NCBI GenBank assembly: GCA_934555825.1
Contig: CAKTFJ010000003.1
Location: forward strand, 186,001 to 250,000
Length of the DNA stretch: 64,000 nt
From: an uncultured Hyphomicrobium sp.
GTDB lineage: Bacteria; Pseudomonadota; Alphaproteobacteria; Rhizobiales; Hyphomicrobiaceae
Direction of reading: 5' to 3'
The translations under genes were made by a program, and so were the position numbers. Under the pieces are notes generated by a model, which was not told the origin of the DNA, did not search any database, and saw only the letters and a list, made by a program, of their open reading frames with translations. Positions 1 to 9,709 of this stretch are shown here, in pieces (the stretch's first letter is position 1; the number at the start of each line of letters is the position of its first letter).

Positions 1-75
1 CGAAGCCGGTTCGTCAGCTGTTTTCGTCATGGCTCTGCGCACGTCCTTTTCGCTTTAAGGTCGCGAAGGCGGGCA

Positions 76-783
76 ATGTTCCCACTGATTGTCGTCGCAG
101 TCGGTCTGGCGAGCTGCTCAGGGGAGCTTTCGACGCTGTCGCCTGCAGGGCCGGTCGCCGGTTCCGTTGCGATGCTCTGGTGGGTCATGGCGTCAGGAGC
201 GGCACTTCTTTTTGCTCTGGTGATGGGACTTTTTCTTTTCACGATGTTTCGGCCCGGTTTCGGACGATCCCTGAGCCCGCGCGCGTGGATCGTCGGTGGC
301 GGGCTGGTACTTCCGCTCCCCGTTCTCGTTCCGCTGCTTGCGTATTCATTCGAGCAAGGCGAGCGGCTGCTTCTGCTTGGCGGCCCGAAAGGCGATACGG
401 TTCGCATCGAGGCGCGCGCAAGCATGTGGCAATGGGAGTTCTTTTATCTCGACGAGCCCGATCAGCCCTCGACGATCGCAAGTCTCGACATCCCCGCTGG
501 CGCCGTCGTCGAAGTGACGGCCACGAGCGAAGACGTCATTCACAGCTTTTGGGTCCCTCGATTGGGCGGAAAGATCGACGCGATACCAGGCCACCGCGCA
601 CGCGTGCGGTTGCTCGCGGATGCACCCGGCACCTACAGCGGGTTATGTGCCGAATACTGTGGGGTAGGTCATATGCGAATGAGTTTCTCCGTACGTGCGC
701 ACGAGCCGGACGAATACAAGCGCGCCATAGAGGCCGCTCGCGCCGCTTCGGTCCACGCCGGAAACCTGGCGAGTCAACCATGA
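76..783 (+). CDS. Cytochrome c oxidase subunit II (lipoprotein-like)
   Basis: Subunit II of a heme-copper oxidase, which passes electrons from cytochrome c through the CuA centre to subunit I. The 235-residue product begins with a lipobox-like signal ending at Cys14 (LASC), then two membrane segments (about 30-58 and 70-92) and a periplasmic cupredoxin domain. All CuA ligands are visible: His156, Cys191, Cys195, His199 and Met202, with the aromatic WQWEF stretch at 118-122. This argues for cytochrome c rather than quinol as donor. There is no fused cytochrome c domain. GAAGG at 65-69 serves the ATG at 76. The stop overlaps the subunit I start as ATGA. Bases 1-75 may hold the last codons of an earlier gene (TAA at 56-58) but are too short to identify. 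Confidence 0.93.
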   Translation: MFPLIVVAVGLASCSGELSTLSPAGPVAGSVAMLWWVMASGAALLFALVMGLFLFTMFRPGFGRSLSPRAWIVGGGLVLPLPVLVPLLAYSFEQGERLLLLGGPKGDTVRIEARASMWQWEFFYLDEPDQPSTIASLDIPAGAVVEVTATSEDVIHSFWVPRLGGKIDAIPGHRARVRLLADAPGTYSGLCAEYCGVGHMRMSFSVRAHEPDEYKRAIEAARAASVHAGNLASQP

Positions 784-3293
784 CGGACGCGCACCTCACC
801 ACCTCGCCGATCAAGCTGCACAAGGATCTCACGGCGATATGGGGATCGGGCACCGGAATCGAGCGTCTCGCTGCGGTCAATCACAGCGTGCTGGGCAAGC
901 GCTTTATCATAACGGCGTTCGTGTTTTTCGCGATCGGCGGCGGTCTCGGCATGCTGATCCGCACGCAGCTTGCAACGTCTGGAAGCGTGTTCATGGACGA
1001 GGGTTTGTACGCGCAGATCTTCACCATGCACGGCACGATCATGATGTTTCTCTTTGCAATCCCGCTGTTCGAGGGGTTCGCGATCTACCTTTTGCCGAAG
1101 CTGGTCGGCGCGCGAGACTTCGCGTTTCCACGCCTCACTGCGTATAGCTACTGGTGCTACCTTTTCGGCGGAACGATGCTGATTGTCGGACTTCTTGCGG
1201 GGGTGGCGCCGGATTCCGGCTGGTTCATGTATACGCCGCTCTCCTCGCGGACCTATACGCCGGGCATCAATGCGGATCTCTGGCTACTGGGCATCACTTT
1301 TGTCGAGATCTCGGCGATTTGCACGGCCGTCGAGATCGCCGCCAGTGTGTTGAAGGTGCGCGCCCCCGGCATGTCGCTCGACAGGATGCCGATTTTCGCT
1401 TGGTACATGCTTGTCGTCGCAGTGATGATGCTGATCGGCTTTCCGCCGCTGATCCTCGGCTCGATCCTGCTGGAAGTCGAGCGCGCTTTCGATCTTCCGT
1501 TCTTCGATCCGGCGCGGGGCGGAGATCCGCTGCTGTGGCAACATCTGTTCTGGCTGTTCGGTCACCCTGAGGTCTATATCATTTTCCTGCCCGCGGCCGG
1601 GCTCGTCTCGACGTTTCTTCCCGTCTTCGCTGGGCGCCCTCTCGTTGGCTACACCGCCATCGTCGTTGCTGTAATTGCCATGGCGTTTCTGTCGTTCGGG
1701 CTGTGGGTGCATCACATGTATGCGACAGGCATCCCGCATCTCGGCCTGAGCTTCTTCGCCGCTGCGAGCGTGCTGGTAACAATTCCAACCGCCGTCCAAA
1801 TTTTTTCATGGTTGGCGACGCTTGCGCACGGCACGCCGCGGTTCTCGCTGCCGATGCTCTACGTCTTTGGCATGCTCTTCGTCTTCGTCATCGGCGGTCT
1901 CACGGGCGTTATGCTCGCGATCGTGCCGTTCAATCTTCAGGCGCACGACACGCACTTCGTCGTCGCGCATTTGCATTATGTACTGATGGGCGGCTTCGTC
2001 CTGCCGATGATCGGCGCCGCGTACCACTGGCTGCCGCACGTGACGGGCCGGCTCCCCTCGCGTTACATGTCCGCAATCGGCTTCTGGACGATCTTTGCGG
2101 GCTTTAACGTCACGTTCCTCGTCATGCACCTGACAGGTCTTCGCGGCATGCCACGCCGCATTCACACATATATCCCCGAACTCGGCTGGGAGACCTTAAA
2201 CCTCATTTCGTCCCTCGGAAGCTTCGTTATGACCATTGGCTTCGCCATCGTCGTCATCGACCTCTTGTTGCTCATGCGTTTCACCCCTCGCAGCCGACGC
2301 AATCCATGGAGTGCCGCGACGCTCGAATGGGCCATGCCCATTCCGCCTCCGTCTTACAACTTCGCGTCGTTGCCAAGGGTCGACCGTCGCGCCGATACGT
2401 TGGAGCCTGGCCCGCTCGCGGCCGAGTTGGCGGGGGGGCGTGGCTATCTCGCTTTTACACGTCACGGCCAGATGGAGACGCTCGGCGTTGAGATGATCCG
2501 CGGAGATGTAGAGCAGGTGATCGTTTTGCCGCGGCAGACCTATCGTCCGCTCATCACCGCGATGGCAACCGGCGCGTTCTTCGTTCTGGTGCTTTTCAAG
2601 TTCTACTGGTGGGCGCTCGCGACGCTCCCCGTCGTCGTCGCTTGTTTTCTCTTTTGGACACGAGATACGGGCCTTTCTGCCGATACGGGGCCGGTACGCA
2701 TCGGACGCGGCGAGACGGCGAAATATCATTCCGAATGCGAAGATGCACCGTCCTGGTGGGCAATGGCGTTCACGCTTGCTGCAAACGCCACGCTCTACAT
2801 CTCGTTGCTTTTTGGCAGCTTGTTTCTCTGGGTCTCGGCGCCGAACTGGCCACCGCCGGATCTGCCCAATCTCGGCGTCCTTTGGCCGGCCGCCGTTGCG
2901 GTTGCGGCGCTGGTGGCTGCGGCCTCCGGAGCACGCGCTGTGCATATGGCCGGACGGCACCCCTACCTGCCTCTCGGGGCGTGCGCGGCAAGCCACGCCG
3001 TGGCAGCGATCCTCCTGGTCGGGATCGCTATCTCAGGCGTGCCGGCCATGAAAGCGCACGCTCTGGCGGCTGTGGTCTTCGTGATCCTGATCTATCTCGC
3101 GAGCCATCACGCGCTCGGCGCAGTATTTGCGCTCTTCGGCGCAGCACGCGTTCACAGCGGCAAGATCTCGGCCATCCGAACGCTCGATCTGCGGATCGGT
3201 CGCCAGTGGCATGACTACTGCGCGATCGCGACGCTCGTCGGACTTGGCTTCATTGCGGTGCTGATCGGGCTTGCCGGATCGGAACCCGCGTGA
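780..3293 (+). CDS. Fused cytochrome c oxidase subunit I-III
   Basis: Catalytic subunit of a proton-pumping heme-copper oxidase, 837 residues. The first roughly 560 residues are subunit I: heme a ligand His84 (TMHGT), the A-type GHPEV motif with His262 and Glu264, the CuB histidines at 311-312 (WVHHMY), and heme a3/a ligands His397 and His399 in HLH. A linker with two membrane segments leads to a subunit III-like domain at about 640-837. The ATG lies inside the subunit II stop, so the two are translationally coupled. An in-frame extension upstream to 180 is only an overlap with subunit II and is not used. Separate subunit III genes are absent from the window. Confidence 0.93.
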   Translation: MTDAHLTTSPIKLHKDLTAIWGSGTGIERLAAVNHSVLGKRFIITAFVFFAIGGGLGMLIRTQLATSGSVFMDEGLYAQIFTMHGTIMMFLFAIPLFEGFAIYLLPKLVGARDFAFPRLTAYSYWCYLFGGTMLIVGLLAGVAPDSGWFMYTPLSSRTYTPGINADLWLLGITFVEISAICTAVEIAASVLKVRAPGMSLDRMPIFAWYMLVVAVMMLIGFPPLILGSILLEVERAFDLPFFDPARGGDPLLWQHLFWLFGHPEVYIIFLPAAGLVSTFLPVFAGRPLVGYTAIVVAVIAMAFLSFGLWVHHMYATGIPHLGLSFFAAASVLVTIPTAVQIFSWLATLAHGTPRFSLPMLYVFGMLFVFVIGGLTGVMLAIVPFNLQAHDTHFVVAHLHYVLMGGFVLPMIGAAYHWLPHVTGRLPSRYMSAIGFWTIFAGFNVTFLVMHLTGLRGMPRRIHTYIPELGWETLNLISSLGSFVMTIGFAIVVIDLLLLMRFTPRSRRNPWSAATLEWAMPIPPPSYNFASLPRVDRRADTLEPGPLAAELAGGRGYLAFTRHGQMETLGVEMIRGDVEQVIVLPRQTYRPLITAMATGAFFVLVLFKFYWWALATLPVVVACFLFWTRDTGLSADTGPVRIGRGETAKYHSECEDAPSWWAMAFTLAANATLYISLLFGSLFLWVSAPNWPPPDLPNLGVLWPAAVAVAALVAAASGARAVHMAGRHPYLPLGACAASHAVAAILLVGIAISGVPAMKAHALAAVVFVILIYLASHHALGAVFALFGAARVHSGKISAIRTLDLRIGRQWHDYCAIATLVGLGFIAVLIGLAGSEPA

Positions 3294-3649
3294 TGAATGT
3301 CCGCTCCAAAAGCGCCGACGGATTGTTGCCCGTTGCCGCAGGATTCGCTGCCTGGGCCGCGGTGTTTGTTGTGATCTACGGCATGCAGGCTGTCGGATGC
3401 CGCCTCGAATGGCATGAGGTCGAACTTTTGGATTCGATCAGCCTGCAGCGTCTCCTGCAGATCTCGATTTACGCTCTTGGCCTCGCCTTAAGCTTCGTTC
3501 TCTACCGCCATCTCAGCAGCTTAAGACGTCGCATGCCGCACGATGCGACCTCAGGGTTTCTCGCGAGGGTATCGATCTACGGCGCACTCGCCGCGTTCGC
3601 GGCCGTCGCTCTCTCGTTTGCGGGCGTCTTATGGCTGTCCGCGTGTTGA
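3293..3649 (+). CDS. Small membrane protein of the oxidase operon
   Basis: A 118-residue protein with three predicted membrane segments (about 12-32, 50-72 and 90-115) and no recognisable motif. Its ATG shares one base with the subunit I stop (TGATG); a GTG one codon earlier is possible. The position suggests an assembly factor or small subunit of the oxidase, as is common for third genes in such operons. No CuB-chaperone cysteine motif is seen. Function is inferred from location only. Confidence 0.7.
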   Translation: MNVRSKSADGLLPVAAGFAAWAAVFVVIYGMQAVGCRLEWHEVELLDSISLQRLLQISIYALGLALSFVLYRHLSSLRRRMPHDATSGFLARVSIYGALAAFAAVALSFAGVLWLSAC

Positions 3650-3783
3650 GGAGATATTCACTGGCGAACACCGTGCGATTGTAGGCCTTCTCTCCATTTG
3701 AGGCCGCCTGTATACAAATGTGGACCAATGCCATGTCCCGCATGCCGCGACCGGCGCTTCTTCGATCCTCACGGTGAAGCTGA

Positions 3784-4920
3784 ATGACGTATGACGTGAT
3801 CGTTGTCGGCGTTGGCGGCATGGGATCTGCAACATGCTGGCAATTGGCGCGACGGGGCAAGCGCGTCCTCGGCATAGAACGATACGACATTCCAAACGCC
3901 ATGGGCTCCTCGCATGGCGTAAACCGGATCATCCGGCTCGCATACTTCGAGCATCCGAGCTATGTGCCCATCCTTCGGCGTGCGTATGAGCTGTGGCGCG
4001 AGACGGAAACATTGGCAGGCGAGCAACTCCTTCACATCACCGGCTCCATGGACATTGGCCCGGAAGGCAGCGAGATCGTTCAAAAGTCGCTTGAAAGTTG
4101 CCGCCTGCATGGGCTTCCCCATGAGCTGTTGACGGCGTCAGAGGTGGCATCGCGCTATCCTGGATACGCACTCCCGGCCAACTATAGGGCTCTCTACCAA
4201 GAGGAGGGCGGCTTCGTTGCATCGGAGCGTGCGATCGTCGCCGCCGCCAAACTCGCATTAAACGCTGGCGCATCCCTGCGTGCGCGAGAATCCTTCGTGG
4301 ACTTCGAGCCGATAGCGGGGGGTGGAGTTCGCGTCCGGACCGATCGCGCGACGTATGAGACCGGCCAACTCGTCGTCGCCGCGGGAGCGTGGGTCGGCGA
4401 ATTAGTGCCGATGCTGAAATCGCTCGCAGTGCCGGAGCGGCAAGTGCTCGGCTGGTTTCGACCGAAGAACCCGAATTTGTTCCAACCGGAGTCCTTTCCC
4501 GTCTCCAATTTAAAAAGCGACTTTGGTCACTTCTATCAGTTTCCCGAATGGAATGTGCCGGGGTTCAAGATCGGACTATACCATCACTTCAAGGAGCAGG
4601 GGGCTGCAGACGGGCTCTCTCGCGAGCCGACATCCGCCGACGAAGATGCTCTCAGACGGGGGCTGGCTGCGTTTTTCCCGGAAGCCGATGGCGACATTCT
4701 TGCGCTTAGAACATGCATGTTCACGAACACGCCCGACGAGCATTTCATTATCGACCGGTTGCCGGAGCTTCCTGAGGTGATCGTCGCGTCTCCGTGTTCG
4801 GGCCATGGCTTTAAGTTCGCAAGCGCAATCGGTGAGATCCTTGCGGACCTGGCGACCGAAGGAGCGAGCAGGTTTGATCTCTCCCTCTTCGCGCTAGACC
4901 GGTTGAACTTGGCGAAATAG
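3784..4920 (+). CDS. Monomeric sarcosine oxidase / N-methyl-amino-acid oxidase family
   Basis: FAD-dependent amine oxidase of 378 residues, about the length of monomeric sarcosine oxidase and N-methyltryptophan oxidase (SolA). The N-terminus carries the dinucleotide fold GVGGMGS followed by an acidic ribose-binding position in GIER. Near the C-terminus are DEHFIIDRLPE and PCSGHGFKF; the cysteine there matches the residue that binds FAD covalently in this family. The reaction would be oxidation of an N-methyl or related amino acid to aldehyde, amine and hydrogen peroxide. It stands alone, with 134 bp upstream and no partner gene. Substrate cannot be read from sequence. Confidence 0.85.
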   Translation: MTYDVIVVGVGGMGSATCWQLARRGKRVLGIERYDIPNAMGSSHGVNRIIRLAYFEHPSYVPILRRAYELWRETETLAGEQLLHITGSMDIGPEGSEIVQKSLESCRLHGLPHELLTASEVASRYPGYALPANYRALYQEEGGFVASERAIVAAAKLALNAGASLRARESFVDFEPIAGGGVRVRTDRATYETGQLVVAAGAWVGELVPMLKSLAVPERQVLGWFRPKNPNLFQPESFPVSNLKSDFGHFYQFPEWNVPGFKIGLYHHFKEQGAADGLSREPTSADEDALRRGLAAFFPEADGDILALRTCMFTNTPDEHFIIDRLPELPEVIVASPCSGHGFKFASAIGEILADLATEGASRFDLSLFALDRLNLAK

Positions 4921-5165
4921 AGGGATCGCTCAGAGGGCCTGGATCGGTTCGCGGGCGCAGGCCAAGATCGTATCAGGCGCGCCCGCGAAGCCTTTGGAGC
5001 ACGATCCCATACGGTCGAAATTTTTAAATGACGACTTCAAAAGTTAAAGTATTTCCATATCGGCAATTATATTAATACGTTGAATGGGCATTCTTTGTTG
5101 GGTTAATTTGTTTGCGTTTTATTTAGCACCTTGAGGGCAATGTGGGGTCTTTGGAGGAGGCCTCG

Positions 5166-5687
5166 ATGGCTGGTGCAATAGCCCCAACAGGTGTCGAAAG
5201 ACATTTCGATCCTGCTGACATTATCGTCTCGAAAACGGATCTCAAGGGTCGGATTACTTATGCCAACCAGGTATTCCTGAAAATCGCGGGCTATAGCGAG
5301 GCTGAGGTCATCGGCCAGCCTCATCGGATCATCCGACATCCAGATACGCCGCGCGCAGTTTTTAAGTTCCTGTGGGATGTCGTGTTCGATGGCCAGGAGG
5401 TATTTGCGTACGTCAAGAACATGACCAAGCGCGGGGACCACTACTGGGTGTTCGCGCACGTCACGCCGTCGTTCGATCCAAGCGGCGGGGTGGTTGGGTT
5501 CCATTCCAACAGACGGGTACCGAAACGATCCGCAATTAAGGCGGTGGAGCCTCTTTACGCAGATCTCCTGCGAATTGAAGGGCAATATAAAAGCGGGAAA
5601 GACGGGCTTTCGGCCAGCTTTCAGCATCTTCAGGATGTTGTGAAATCAAGAGGGAGCTCCTATGAGGAATTTGTCCTCGCTCTTTAA
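5166..5687 (+). CDS. Single-PAS sensor protein (Aer-like N-terminal half)
   Basis: A 173-residue cytosolic protein made almost entirely of one PAS domain. It has the Aer-type pattern: a TYANQVF strand, IIRHPD and the GDHYWVFA motif typical of FAD-binding PAS sensors of redox or oxygen. The start is set by a strong GGAGGAGG at 5153-5160, five bases before the ATG; an in-frame ATG at 5142 lacks a site. The C-terminus ends in YEEFVLAL, as seen in stand-alone PAS partners. The stop overlaps the next gene, a chemoreceptor without its own sensor, by 26 bp, so the two probably act as a pair. The 245 bp upstream are AT-rich around 5020-5130 and probably hold the promoter. Confidence 0.85.
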   Translation: MAGAIAPTGVERHFDPADIIVSKTDLKGRITYANQVFLKIAGYSEAEVIGQPHRIIRHPDTPRAVFKFLWDVVFDGQEVFAYVKNMTKRGDHYWVFAHVTPSFDPSGGVVGFHSNRRVPKRSAIKAVEPLYADLLRIEGQYKSGKDGLSASFQHLQDVVKSRGSSYEEFVLAL

Positions 5688-7101
5688 TTTATCCTCGCTA
5701 TCCAAGGCGTTCGCTTCGGTATTCGCCGCGGCTGTTGCCATTTCTGTGTCGGCTGTAGCGTCCGCGTTAGATCTGTCGGTGGTCGGAACGGTCGCCGGAG
5801 GGGTCGCGCTCGTGGCGAGCCTGATTGGCGCACTCCTTCTCTGGCGTGTCAGCCGATTTGTGGATGAAATGCTCAAGGTTTCGCGATCCATCTCACGCGG
5901 AAATTTCGAGGCGCGGTTGGTTGGTATCCGAGAGGGTGGCGACCTTGGTCGATTGACACACGCGACCAATGACATGATCGACCGCTGCGATGCTTACGTC
6001 CGGGAATCGGCTGCTGCGATGCAGGCGGTGTGCGCCAACATATACTTCCGGCAGATCCGTGAGGAAGGGCTGCAAGGTGCGCTTTTGGCCGGCGCGAAGA
6101 CCATCAATCAAGCGATGGCAGCGATCGAGACGCGCATGGAAACTTTGGCCAGCGAAACAGGCAAGTTCGAAAACAACGTCGGTGCCATCGTTGAGCGCGT
6201 GTCCAGCGCGTCGGAGAGCCTGGGCGCGACTGCCACCAGCCTGAGCACCGGAGCCAATGCTACTGCGGAACGCGCGATGTCGGTCGCGGCCGCGACGGAG
6301 CAGGCGACAGCCAACATGCAGACGATCGCGGCCGCATGCACCGAGCTGACGAGTTCGGCAAAGGAAATCAGTATTCAGGCTGAGCGTTCGGCAAAAATGA
6401 CCAACGAGGCAGTTGAGCGTGCCGCGGCGGCGGAACGCACAATTATTATGTTGAACGCCGCGGGCGAGCGGATCGGGCAGGTGGCCGAGCTGATCAGCGG
6501 TATCGCTGGCCAAACAAACCTGCTTGCGTTGAACGCGACAATCGAAGCTGCGCGCGCCGGAGAAGCTGGCAAGGGGTTCGCCGTTGTCGCAGCCGAGGTG
6601 AAAACCTTGGCGAACCAGACGACAAAGGCAACGGCGGAAATCGGTGCGCATATTTCGGAAGTACAGAACGCGACGCGCGATGCCGTCGAGGCAATTTCCG
6701 ATGTGGGCCGCATTATAGGCGAGGTTGACGAGACGACGGCGCAGGTGGCGGTGACGGTTGAGGCCCAGACACAGGCGACAAATGAAATTGCCTGCAATGT
6801 CGAGCAGGCGTTTGCGGGCTTTCGGGAGGTTGCCGAAAACATACATGGCGTCACAGCAAACGCCGAAAAGACCGGTGTTCTCGCGGCAACGACCAAGGAT
6901 GCGTCCGGCACGTTGTCCAACCAAGCGCAGCTATTGGCGTCTGAGGTGCGCGATTTTCTGTTGTCGCTTTACCGGGGACCGCTCGGCCGAAGTCAGGTCG
7001 ACACAGGGTCTTGCGGCCGGCCGAAACGACGGGGTGCCGACAATCGTATAGAACCCACCTCTAAAGAGGCTCCGTTGGAGCCATTGGCTCAGGCCGCGTG
7101 A
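5662..7101 (+). CDS. Methyl-accepting chemotaxis protein without periplasmic sensor
   Basis: A 479-residue chemoreceptor. Two closely spaced hydrophobic segments (about 12-35 and 42-60) leave essentially no periplasmic loop. A HAMP-like region follows, then the coiled-coil signalling domain with the hairpin tip [20 protein letters not shown], which binds CheA and CheW. The sensory input is missing here and is probably supplied by the overlapping PAS protein upstream (26 bp overlap in a different frame). The C-terminal tail is long, polar and low in complexity, without a clear CheR-tethering pentapeptide. The cognate CheA and CheW are not in this window. Confidence 0.9.
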   Translation: MRNLSSLFNLSSLSKAFASVFAAAVAISVSAVASALDLSVVGTVAGGVALVASLIGALLLWRVSRFVDEMLKVSRSISRGNFEARLVGIREGGDLGRLTHATNDMIDRCDAYVRESAAAMQAVCANIYFRQIREEGLQGALLAGAKTINQAMAAIETRMETLASETGKFENNVGAIVERVSSASESLGATATSLSTGANATAERAMSVAAATEQATANMQTIAAACTELTSSAKEISIQAERSAKMTNEAVERAAAAERTIIMLNAAGERIGQVAELISGIAGQTNLLALNATIEAARAGEAGKGFAVVAAEVKTLANQTTKATAEIGAHISEVQNATRDAVEAISDVGRIIGEVDETTAQVAVTVEAQTQATNEIACNVEQAFAGFREVAENIHGVTANAEKTGVLAATTKDASGTLSNQAQLLASEVRDFLLSLYRGPLGRSQVDTGSCGRPKRRGADNRIEPTSKEAPLEPLAQAA

Positions 7102-7357
7102 TGGTTGGCGAGAATGCGCTCTCTTATTTCGTCGATGGTCTGAGATACATCCGTTGTCCTGAAGCGCAGATCGTCCTCCCCGTCGCGTCTGCTGTCGCAA
7201 CCCAGTCCAGAGCAACCGTCCGTCGACGAACGTGTTCGATGCGAACATTTCTGCTTGTGACGCGCGCGCAACATATTTCTATACTTTGACAGTAGACATT
7301 TTATTTTGCCTCGGTTTTAGTGCCCGCGGTTCAGGTGACACAAGGGGCGCTAGGGGT

Positions 7358-9679
7358 ATGTCTGTTGCTAGGTTGAGCTTATCGGCGCTTGTCGTGTCCG
7401 CTATCGTGGGGGGGCCAAATCGCGGACATGCCCAAGATGCGGCCTCCTCATCCGATGACGAGATTATCGAGCTTCCGGGGGTCATCGTCGAAGCGCCCGC
7501 TCGGCGTAACGTAAAAAAGATTTCGCTACGCAAGGGTAAACAGCGCTCCGGCGTGGCCGCTGATGCCTCCTCGGATGCGGCGCTCGATCAGCAGGTCGTC
7601 GAAGGCGAGAAAATCGTCCGTACGATCCGTGACACAACGACCAGCATTGGCGTCGTGACCGGGCGGGACATCAACGAGCGTCAAATCCGCGACCTGGACG
7701 AGGCGATCGAGCAGACCGCAAACGTCATAACCTCGAAGGATCCCAACGCAGGCTTCGTCGTCCGTGGCCTGAACTCCGAAGGCCAAACAGGACTTCAGCA
7801 TATCTCAGCCGTCCCGCTGGTGGGCGTAGCCATCGACGGCGTGACGCAGAATCCGGACGCTGTGCGACGGGGCGCGCGAGCACTGTGGGATGTGGAGCAG
7901 GTGGAAGTGATGCGCGGTCCACAATCGACCCTCCAGGGCCGCAACTCGATCGGTGGCCACGTCAACGTCAAGACGAACGATCCGACCTATAAGCTCGGAG
8001 CGATCGTCGAGGGCACCGTCGGCACCAACGACCTCAAGGCAGGCGGCTTCGTTCTGAACTCACCCATCGTGGCCGGACAATCGGCATTTCGTATCTCGGG
8101 CTACAAGACCGAACGCGAAAGGGATATCCGCTACGCCGATCCCCAGAATGCCGCGATGGGCGTGGACGGCTATGAAACATTGCGCGCTAAGCTTCTGATC
8201 GAGCCTGACAGCTTGCCGGGATTTAGCGCGCTGTTCACCGTGGCGCATACCGAAGACACGCCAGGAAGCGCATTCGTCTCGGGGCCCAATTTTCTCAAGC
8301 GCGAGCTCAACAATTCAGCCGCCTTCACCGACTTCCGCGAAGGCTCCGTCAACAACTACGCGTCCGATCTCTCATACGAGTTTATGCCGGGACTTACGGT
8401 GCGCAGCGTAACGGCTTACGCCGACACGGAGAGCCTCATCAAGACGGCGTCCGGCGCACAGTTGATCCGCAATGGCGACACCACCTCCGGCAAAGACTTC
8501 ACTCAGGATGTGCGCTTGGAAATCGACAACCGAGGCAACGGGCTATCCGGTGTTCTGGGGCTGTTTTACGGCTATTTCGAGCGCGACGTGTTCACGAACA
8601 CGACGCTGCACGTTCCGTTCCTCGCAGGTGTGCCGGGATTGGGGCAGTTTGCTCCAATCCTCCCAGACACGATTATTCCGTATTTGAGCGGAACGACAGT
8701 GTCCGAAACAGTAAGCATGGCGGCCTATGCAGACCTGCGCTATCGCTGGGATCGGTGGGTCTTCATCGGCGGTGGCCGCATTCTTCGCGACGAGGTGGAT
8801 ACGCGCGAGAACACCACGACGCTCGACCCGGAGAGATACATCCGCACGCTCTTGGGTGATCCACGCTCTCCCTACACGAACATCGTGCAAGGCACGGAGG
8901 CATCCTTCAACGAGTTTCTACCGAAGATCGGTGTCACCTACGACCTGACCGATAACCAGACCGTCGGCCTCACATACAATAAGGGCTATCGCGCCGGATT
9001 CCAGCAGGTGTCGCGGTTGCCGATCGGAGACAACGTGTCGACCGTCGATCCGGAATACATCGATGCCTACGAGCTGTCTTATCGATCCAATTGGCTGAAC
9101 AAGACACTCGATTTCAACGCCAATGCCTTCTACTACGAGTACAAGGATCAGCAGGTCGTCGTGCTTGACGACACCTACAGCGTCGCTGAGATCTTCAATG
9201 CCGGCAGCTCTCATGCCTACGGCGCGGAGCTTGAGGCACGCTGGCGGCCGATCCCGCCGCTGCAGATCTTCGCTTCTGTCGGCCTCTTGAAGACCGAGTA
9301 CGACGATATCGAAGTCCGCAACATCGATCACTCAGGAAACAAATATCCTGAAGCCCCGGCTTACACATTGGCGGCCGGCGCGATGTACCGATCTCCGATG
9401 GGCTGGTTCCTCGGTGCCAACGTACGTCATACCGACGGCTATTATAGCTACGGCGATATTGCCAATATCCCGGAGCGGTATGTCGATAGCTACACCGTGG
9501 TTGAGGCCCGCGCTGGCTGGGAGTGGGAGCACTACACGCTAACGGTCTTTGCAAAGAACCTTTTCGACGAGAAGTATCTGACCTCCGTGGATACACGCGA
9601 CAGTCCGCCGCTCGCTCCCGCCTATGGCTTCATCGGCGACGAGCGCACGGTTGGTATGACGCTGACGGGACGGTTCTAG
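7358..9679 (+). CDS. TonB-dependent outer-membrane receptor
   Basis: Outer-membrane receptor of 773 residues that takes up a metal chelate or similar ligand using TonB energy. The chosen ATG at 7358 gives a signal peptide ending near GHAQD. A plug domain follows (VVTGRDINERQIRDLDEAI, then NVITS and VEVMRGPQSTLQGRNSIGG), then a long beta-barrel ending in phenylalanine (TLTGRF), as normal for barrels. Frame stays open to 7232 but the extension lacks a signal peptide. A membrane protein and a PepSY protein follow on the same strand, an arrangement typical of siderophore uptake. No Fur, Irr or RirA box or riboswitch was recognised in the 256 bp upstream. Confidence 0.92.
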   Translation: MSVARLSLSALVVSAIVGGPNRGHAQDAASSSDDEIIELPGVIVEAPARRNVKKISLRKGKQRSGVAADASSDAALDQQVVEGEKIVRTIRDTTTSIGVVTGRDINERQIRDLDEAIEQTANVITSKDPNAGFVVRGLNSEGQTGLQHISAVPLVGVAIDGVTQNPDAVRRGARALWDVEQVEVMRGPQSTLQGRNSIGGHVNVKTNDPTYKLGAIVEGTVGTNDLKAGGFVLNSPIVAGQSAFRISGYKTERERDIRYADPQNAAMGVDGYETLRAKLLIEPDSLPGFSALFTVAHTEDTPGSAFVSGPNFLKRELNNSAAFTDFREGSVNNYASDLSYEFMPGLTVRSVTAYADTESLIKTASGAQLIRNGDTTSGKDFTQDVRLEIDNRGNGLSGVLGLFYGYFERDVFTNTTLHVPFLAGVPGLGQFAPILPDTIIPYLSGTTVSETVSMAAYADLRYRWDRWVFIGGGRILRDEVDTRENTTTLDPERYIRTLLGDPRSPYTNIVQGTEASFNEFLPKIGVTYDLTDNQTVGLTYNKGYRAGFQQVSRLPIGDNVSTVDPEYIDAYELSYRSNWLNKTLDFNANAFYYEYKDQQVVVLDDTYSVAEIFNAGSSHAYGAELEARWRPIPPLQIFASVGLLKTEYDDIEVRNIDHSGNKYPEAPAYTLAAGAMYRSPMGWFLGANVRHTDGYYSYGDIANIPERYVDSYTVVEARAGWEWEHYTLTVFAKNLFDEKYLTSVDTRDSPPLAPAYGFIGDERTVGMTLTGRF

Positions 9680-9709
9680 AGCCGCGTCGAGACACAAAAG
9701 ATCGGCGGC

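Noticed and set aside
180..779. In-frame upstream extension of the subunit I-III gene
   Set aside because: It lies wholly inside the subunit II gene in another frame, has arginine-rich non-protein-like composition, and the ATGA overlap at 780 is a normal start.
5887..6924. Long minus-strand open frames opposite the chemoreceptor gene
   Set aside because: They are frame shadows of a GC-rich coding strand, with cysteine- and arginine-rich composition and no domains.
7286..7291. TTGACA upstream of the TonB receptor as a promoter
   Set aside because: No acceptable second hexamer at 16-18 bases downstream, so it was not called.
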